This document shows positions 62,053-64,000 of a DNA stretch of 64,000 nt, piece by piece. The DNA lies in contig CBDBGT010000005.1 in assembly GCA_965205365.1 (NCBI GenBank), positions 310,001 through 374,000 on the forward strand, given 5' to 3'. Both the position numbers and the translations under genes were made by a program. Position 1 is the stretch's first letter, and each line of letters begins with the position of its first letter. Source of the stretch: JALZUR01 sp965205365. GTDB lineage: Bacteria > Bdellovibrionota > Bdellovibrionia > Bdellovibrionales > UBA1609. The notes under the pieces are model-generated. The model did no database searches, had not been told where the DNA came from, and was given only the letters and a program-made list of their open reading frames with translations.

Positions 62053-64000
62053 TACTTATGTCTACTTCACCTTATTTCTTTGTTTAGGTCTAATTGCAAG
62101 TCTCGCATTAGGTGGTTCTTTTAAAGGTGTTATTATCAATTTTGGCCTTTCCAACAAAGTTGTCGTTAACTCTCCTGTTAGTTTAAATCTGCTGATTTCG
62201 TTATTAAGTTGTTTTGGCTTATTTATTATGGCTCCCATTTTTGGTTAGGTTATTTATAAGGATTATGGAGTCAATATAGAGCAAATTATCTTTTCTACGT
62301 CAGCAAACAAAAAAAGTCTTTTATTAGGTCGATTTTTCGGGGCCTTTATAACCATTGCTTTTATTTTTTCAGGACTAGCCATAGGTTCTTGGATGGCTAC
62401 ATTAATGCCGACTATGCAAGCAAGTCTTGTTGGTCCTAATCACCTTATGAACTATCTTTCACCTTACATTACTAGTTTATGGCCAAATACATTCATCTTT
62501 GGTTCCATATTTTTTCTTTTAGCTTCGAAGGCAAAAAGAATGGCCCCTGTTTATATTACTGGAATACTTATATTTATGGGATGGATGACATCTTTACAGA
62601 TGATTGCTGATTTAGATAATAAGTTATTTGCAACTCTTATTGATCCCTTTGGAATAAGTTCTTTGCGTGAAATAACTCGCTACTGGTCAGCTTATGAACA
62701 AAACACTCAACACGTTGCTCTCTCAGGGTACTATCTTTATAATCGCTTGTTTTGGATTGGAGTTGGTCTTATATGCTTTTTGTGGTCATTATTTACATTT
62801 AAGGAGTCACAGAAGTTTAAAAAAAGCTCTATTAAAAAAAATATAATTAATAATAACTTAAAGAAAAGCTCTCTCTCATTTATAAAACCAGATTTTTCAC
62901 TTTCATCACAAATACATATTTTCTTTAAACAGATTCGATTTGAACTGAGACAAATACTTAAAGACATTTATTTCAGGGTTATTCTCTTAGCAGGTATTCT
63001 TTATCTTTTTATTGTCAGCAAAAAAATAGGGATGATGTATGGAACTATAACTTATCCTGTTACCTATGAAATACTAGACATTTTAGGAAATACTTTTGAT
63101 TTATTCATTCTTATTATTTTGACATTCTACGCTGGAGAAATCATTTGGAGAGAGAGAAATAATCGTATTAATCAAATTATTGATGCTTTCCCTACACCTT
63201 CTTGGATTTCTATAACAACTAAATACTTTAGTTTATTGATTCTAACTGGTACTTTATTATTGGTTCTTATTGTTTGTGGTGTCGTTGTACAAACTTTAAA
63301 GGGTTACACTTACTATGAGATCAACCTTTATTTCAAACATCTTTTTTTAATAAAATTCATTGGTTTTGCCAATATTGCTGCGTTAGCTTTTTTTCTCCAA
63401 GTAATATTAAATAATAAGTATCTCGGTCATGGTGGAATGATTATATACTATATCCTTTATACATGGATGCCATCTATGGGACTTGAACATAAAATTTACA
63501 GATTCAACTCCGTGCCTTTGCTAAGCTATTCAGATATGAATATGTATGGTCGCTTCCTGGAAGGTTATTTCACCTTTAAAGTGTTTTGGCTCACTATATC
63601 TTTTTTAATGCTTATATTAGCTTTTTTATTTTGGCAACGTGGTGTTCTTGCAGATTGGAAAAATCGTCTTAAAGAATCGAAAAGACGACTTAATAAGAGC
63701 CATGTTTTAGTAAGTTCAATACTCGTAATCACTGTTGTATCCCTTGGAACCAATATTTTATACAATACCAATTATCTTAATCCCTTTAAAACATCAGCAG
63801 AAAAAGAAGCTAATCAGTACGAGTACGAAAAACAATACAAGCAGTATGAATTTCGCCCAGAACTCAAGGTTACCTCTGTTAAAGCTAATGTTGATATTTT
63901 CCCCTATGAAGCAAAAGTTAAGGCTAAAATATATTACAAATTAAGGAATAAATCGAAACAGCCTATACAAGATATTTTTCTAAATATTCCACAAAATTTA

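Larger units (their letters stand above)
60966..64000 (+). pseudogene. ABC-2 permease/M1-aminopeptidase fusion, disrupted by IS982 and a nonsense codon; continues past the window
   Basis: The frame starts at ATG 60966 (MIDIFLKNIFFELSIRKKQI) and is cut after codon 22 by the IS982 at 61033-62052. Removing the element and one TACTT restores one uninterrupted frame (...QISTYVYFTLFLCLGL). A TAG at 62246-62248 then interrupts it. Beyond it a long hydrophobic protein with about 12 membrane helices follows, then from 63815 a soluble domain beginning LKVTSVKANVDIFPYEAKVK, similar to the N-terminal part of M1 aminopeptidase-like proteins. The gene runs off the window. Confidence 0.85.

Noticed and set aside
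9356..62248. Reassigned stop codons in this genome
   Set aside because: The in-frame stops are TGA, TAA and TAG, all in transposases or in one damaged operon; housekeeping genes are free of them.

Overview
The window is AT-rich (I estimate roughly one third G+C), densely coded, and looks like the chromosome of a Gram-negative bacterium, most likely a member of the Bdellovibrionota (Bdellovibrio/Bacteriovorax-like predators). The reasons are a Tad/Flp pilus cluster that ends in an RHS/YD-repeat protein and a small exported protein, which is the layout of the Bdellovibrio 'hit' locus as I remember it; an ABC-2 permease fused to the start of an M1-aminopeptidase-like domain; and many exported murein-active or adhesive proteins. 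This assignment is inference, because no rRNA gene is present.

Layout. 1-8.9 kb: housekeeping and envelope genes (a possible patatin end, Xaa-Pro aminopeptidase, HAD phosphatase, GlpD, MreB) and a small operon with a sigma-like protein, a membrane protein and a sensor kinase. 8.95-13.6 kb: a nested insertion-sequence island (IS50-like IS4 remnant, ISL3 remnant, intact IS3-family element with a programmed frameshift site, second IS4 remnant, IS982 end) that abuts the stop codon of mfd. 13.6-17.1 kb: mfd. 17.4-23.2 kb: nuoJKLMN, with nuoM broken by a one-base frameshift at a T run. 23.1-24.4 kb: patatin. 24.8-37.5 kb: a DNA-binding coiled-coil protein, an OmpA-like barrel, and the Tad pilus operon (pilin, prepilin peptidase, three pseudopilins, CpaB, secretin, a TadZ-TadA fusion, one TadB/C), followed by the RHS protein and small exported proteins. 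37.5-40.3 kb: CheY-like regulator and groES-groEL. 40.3-48.4 kb: exported proteins, tRNA-Asn, an intact IS982, a GH25 lysozyme, a PIF1-like helicase and a DUF4143 ATPase. 48.4-50.3 kb: an internally deleted IS982, tRNA-Ser, gmhA, tRNA-Arg. 50.3-60 kb: a 2951-residue lipoprotein-like protein with 21 near-identical 102-residue repeats and an M64-like metallopeptidase domain, flanked by transposase relics. 60.1-64 kb: a dead ABC transporter operon (nonsense codons in both genes, and an IS982 inside the permease with a clean 5-bp target duplication).

How it fits together. The pilus operon, the OmpA-like barrel, the lysozyme, the lytic transglycosylase-like protein and the giant repeat protease all point to an organism that spends much of its genome on contact with, or degradation of, other cells or surfaces. 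IS982 is the most active element family here: two complete copies with intact target duplications, one internally deleted copy and one solo end. Several other elements are decaying. Together with the broken ABC operon this suggests ongoing IS-driven remodelling.
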